Source: Streptosporangiaceae bacterium
Lineage (GTDB): Bacteria; Actinomycetota; Actinomycetes; Streptosporangiales; Streptosporangiaceae
Direction of reading: 5' to 3'
NCBI GenBank assembly: GCA_030042885.1
Contig: JASHYW010000656.1
Coordinates: 1 to 18,004 of the forward strand
DNA: 18,004 bases
A program made the position numbers and the translations under genes. The notes beneath the pieces are model-generated. The model worked only from the letters and a program-made list of their open reading frames with translations, was not told the DNA's origin and did no database searches. Numbering within the stretch: the stretch's first letter is position 1; each line of letters begins with the position of its first letter. Positions 15,540 through 18,004 of the stretch are shown piece after piece.

Positions 15540-17528
15540 TTAGCTCGCCTCGGCCATGGCCTCGGTGAACTGGCTGTTGTACAGCTGGTAGTAAAAGCCG
15601 TGGCGGCGCAGCAGGTCGTGGTGGCTGCCTTGTTCGACGATGCGGCCGTGGTCCATGACCACGATGGTGTCGGCGTTGCGGATGGTGGACAGCCGGTGGG
15701 CGATCACGAAGCTGGTCCGCCCGTGCCGCAGCCGCGCCATCGCCTCCTGGATGAGAACCTCGGTGCGGGTGTCCACGTTGCTGGTCGCCTCGTCCAGGAT
15801 GAGGATGCCCGGGTTGGCCAGGAAGGCGCGGGCGATCGTCAGCAGCTGGCGCTGCCCGGAGGAGATGTTCGACGCGTCCTCGTCGAGCAGGGTGCGGTAG
15901 CCGTCGGGCAGGGTGCGCACGAAATGGTCGGCGTATGCCGCCTGGCCGGCGGCCACGATCGCCTCGTCCGTCGCGCCCTCCTTGCCGTAGGCGATGTTGT
16001 CGGCGATGGTCCCGGCGAACAGCCAGGTGTCCTGCAGCACCATCCCGAAGCAGCCCCGCACCTGGTCCCTGGTCAGCTTGCGGTAGTCGGTGCCGTCGAG
16101 GAGGATCCGCCCGCTGTCGATCTCGTAGAACCGCATGAGCAGGTTGACAATGGTGGTCTTGCCCGCGCCGGTGGGGCCCACGATCGCGATCGTCTGGCCG
16201 GGCTCGGCGGTCAGCGAGAAGTCCTCGATCAGCGGGGTGTCCGGGTCGTACCGGAAGCACACATGCTCCAGCTGGACCCGCCCGGCCACCGGTGCCGGGA
16301 CGGCCGGCGGCACGGCGGTTATCCCGGCGGGCGCGACAGCGAGCCCGCGGTCGGCCGTCTCCTCCGAAGCGGCGAGGAACTCGAACACGCGCTCGGCCGA
16401 GGCCAGGCCGGACTGCAGCATGTTCATCTGGGCGGCGATCTGGGTGATCGGCATGGTGAACTGCCGCGAATACTGGATGAACGCCTGGACGTCGCCCAGG
16501 GATATCGCGCCCGAGGCCACCCGCCAGCCGCCGAGCACCGCGATCACCACGTAGTTGAGGTTGCCGAGGAACTGCACCGACGGCATGATCACCCCAGACA
16601 GGAACTGAGCCCGGAAGCTGGCCTCATACAGCTGCTTGTTCTGGCGGCCGAACTCCTCGACCATCGGCTTGCGGCGGCCGAACGCCAGCACCAGCCCGTG
16701 CCCGGTGTGGGTCTCCTCGACCAGCCCGTTCAGGGTCCCGGTCCGTTCCCACTGGTCCGCGAACTGGACCTGCGACCGGCGCGCGATGACCAACGTGATC
16801 CCGACCGCCAGCGGGATGATCACCAGCGATACCACCGCCAGCAGCGGCGAGATCCAGAACATCATGCCCAGGACCCCGAAGATCGTCAGCACCGAGGTCA
16901 GCAGCTGGCTGAACCCCTGCTGCAAGGTGGTGGAGAGGTTGTCGATGTCGTTGGTGACCCGGCTCAGGATGTCGCCGTGCGGATGGCTGTCGAAGTACCG
17001 CAGCGGCAGCCGGGCCAGCTTCTCCTCGACCTCGCGCCGCAGCCCGTACATGGCCCGCTGGGTGATGCCCGCCATGATGTAGCCCTGACCCCAGGTGAAG
17101 ACGGCGCCAAGCAGGTAGACCAGCGCCGCCAGCCCGAGCTCCCGGCCGAACGCGGCCAGGTTGACGCCGACCCCGGGCGTGACGGTCATCCCCGAGAGCA
17201 TGTCCGCGAGCTGCCCCTCGCCGTGGGCGCGCAGCAGCGCCTCGGCCTGCGCCTGCGTTATCCCTTTCGGCAGGCGCTTGCCGATAACGCCGTCGAACAG
17301 GATGTTGGTGGCGGTGCCGAGGATCTTCGGGCCGCTCACGATCAGCCCTACCGAGACCACGCCCAGCCCGGCCGCGGTCACCAGCTTGACCCGCTCCGGC
17401 CGCAGCCGGGCCAGCAGCTTGCGCAGCGTCCCGCGCAGGTCCTTGCTCCGTTCCGCGGGCAGCGCCATGCCCGGGCCCATCGGGCCCCTGCCCACCGCCG
17501 CGCGGGCGCGGCCGCCCCCGCCGATCAC
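15540..17528 (-). CDS. ABC exporter half-transporter, second subunit of a heterodimer (canonical ATP site)
   Basis: A 662-residue fusion of a six-helix membrane domain (about 40-350) and an ATPase domain (about 420-650) that exports lipids, drugs or peptides. The ATPase domain has Walker A GPTGAGKTT (about 451), Q-loop MVLQDTWLFAGTIADNIAYG, Walker B ILILDEATSNVD with catalytic Glu, and H-loop VIAHRLSTI. The signature is NISSGQRQ instead of LSGGQ, as in the second partner of YheI/YheH (BmrCD)- and TM287/288-type heterodimers. About 60 residues lie between membrane helices 1 and 2 (from GVIGKRLPKGITQAQAEALL), an extended extracytoplasmic loop. GTG 17528 overlaps the upstream stop (GTGA) with a GAGGGGG site about 7 nt before; in-frame starts also occur at 17582 and 17481. 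The substrate is unknown. Confidence 0.92.
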   Translation of the reverse strand: MIGGGGRARAAVGRGPMGPGMALPAERSKDLRGTLRKLLARLRPERVKLVTAAGLGVVSVGLIVSGPKILGTATNILFDGVIGKRLPKGITQAQAEALLRAHGEGQLADMLSGMTVTPGVGVNLAAFGRELGLAALVYLLGAVFTWGQGYIMAGITQRAMYGLRREVEEKLARLPLRYFDSHPHGDILSRVTNDIDNLSTTLQQGFSQLLTSVLTIFGVLGMMFWISPLLAVVSLVIIPLAVGITLVIARRSQVQFADQWERTGTLNGLVEETHTGHGLVLAFGRRKPMVEEFGRQNKQLYEASFRAQFLSGVIMPSVQFLGNLNYVVIAVLGGWRVASGAISLGDVQAFIQYSRQFTMPITQIAAQMNMLQSGLASAERVFEFLAASEETADRGLAVAPAGITAVPPAVPAPVAGRVQLEHVCFRYDPDTPLIEDFSLTAEPGQTIAIVGPTGAGKTTIVNLLMRFYEIDSGRILLDGTDYRKLTRDQVRGCFGMVLQDTWLFAGTIADNIAYGKEGATDEAIVAAGQAAYADHFVRTLPDGYRTLLDEDASNISSGQRQLLTIARAFLANPGILILDEATSNVDTRTEVLIQEAMARLRHGRTSFVIAHRLSTIRNADTIVVMDHGRIVEQGSHHDLLRRHGFYYQLYNSQFTEAMAEAS

Positions 17529-18004
17529 GCCGCCACCCCCTCGCCCAGCTGGGAGATGACGATCTCCCGGTAGGGGGGGCACGTGGCCAGCAGCTGCTCA
17601 TGGATGCCGGTGCCGGCGATCCGGCCCTCGTCGAGCACGATGATCTGGTCGGCGTGCATGATCGTGCTGACCCGCTGGGCGACGATGACGACGGTCGCGT
17701 CCGTGGTCTCGGCTCGCAGCGCCGCGCGCAGCCGAGCGTCCGTGGCCGCGTCCAGCGCCGAGAAGCAGTCGTCGAACAGGTACAGCCGGGGGCGCTTGAC
17801 CAGCGCACGGGCGATCGACAGCCGCTGCCGCTGGCCGCCGGACACGTTGGTGCCGCCCTGGTCGATGACGGCGTCTAGCCGACCGGGCATGCTGTCCACG
17901 AAGTCACGTGCCTGTGCCACGGTCAGCGCGTGCCAGAGCTCCGCCTCGGTCGCCTCGGGCCTGCCGAACCGCAGGTTGCTGGCCACGGTCCCGCTGAACA
18001 GGAA
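17525..18004 (-). CDS. ABC exporter half-transporter, first subunit (partial, degenerate ATP site)
   Basis: Only the last 159 codons are inside the window; the gene continues beyond 18004. What is visible is the second half of an ATPase domain: FLFSGTVASNLRFG (just after the Q-loop), the canonical signature NVSGGQRQRLSIARAL, Walker B LYLFDDCFSALD with Asp in place of the catalytic Glu, and VVIVAQRVSTI with Gln in place of the H-loop His. These two changes mark the degenerate-site subunit of heterodimeric exporters. Its good signature completes the working ATP site of the next gene, and that gene's altered signature faces this degenerate site. The two genes overlap by 4 nt. The membrane domain and Walker A are off the window. 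Confidence 0.92.
   Translation of the reverse strand, partial: FLFSGTVASNLRFGRPEATEAELWHALTVAQARDFVDSMPGRLDAVIDQGGTNVSGGQRQRLSIARALVKRPRLYLFDDCFSALDAATDARLRAALRAETTDATVVIVAQRVSTIMHADQIIVLDEGRIAGTGIHEQLLATCPPYREIVISQLGEGVAA

Noticed and set aside
15600..17573. A 657-codon open frame on the plus strand
   Set aside because: It lies antisense to the ABC exporter, whose ATPase and membrane motifs are unmistakable; the translation is His/Gln/Arg-rich, as expected of a shadow frame in GC-rich DNA.

Overview
The window is a gene-dense, very GC-rich stretch typical of a high-GC actinobacterium. The evidence is codon choice, GTG starts, ATGA/GTGA stop-start overlaps, and families such as DUF1918, tandem universal stress proteins and an eRF1-like protein. 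The species cannot be named from the sequence.

Layout. Positions 1-1518 hold three universal stress protein (USP) genes: the end of one and a complete one on the plus strand, then a two-domain USP on the minus strand. Positions 1652-4295 (minus strand) hold a DHA2-type MFS exporter followed by a membrane-anchored DUF3048 (YerB-like) protein. Between those two lies a perfect 17-bp inverted repeat, and the exporter frame has no stop codon before it enters the next gene. Positions 4471-12223 (plus strand) are a complete nine-gene V/A-type ATPase operon in the order stalk(G/H)-C-I-K-F-E-A-B-D, with every junction overlapping or within 3 nt. Then come an Hsp20 chaperone (12392-12814) and an archaeal-type class I fructose-bisphosphate aldolase (13063-13953), both plus strand. 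On the minus strand follow a DUF1918 protein and an eRF1-like protein in one operon (15261-13984). Last is a heterodimeric ABC exporter pair (18004-15540); its first gene runs off the window.

Main observation. Palindromic boxes of the form GGGAC-N4-GTCCC, usually followed by TA, lie upstream of several transcription units and resemble the binding site of the hypoxia/NO dormancy regulator DosR (DevR) of mycobacteria. The two clearest (1598-1611 and 15341-15354) share an extended core, and both are centred about 86 nt before the start codons of the tandem USP and the DUF1918 gene. A third (4422-4435) is centred 42 nt before the first ATPase gene, which may be leaderless. Weaker matches lie before the MFS gene (again about 87 nt from its start) and before hsp20. 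USP, Hsp20, DUF1918 and eRF1-like proteins all have DosR-regulon members in Mycobacterium tuberculosis. I therefore read the window as a dormancy/low-energy stress island in which a full V/A-type ATPase has been placed under the same control. The genes and boxes are seen in the sequence; the regulator and the physiological role are inferred.
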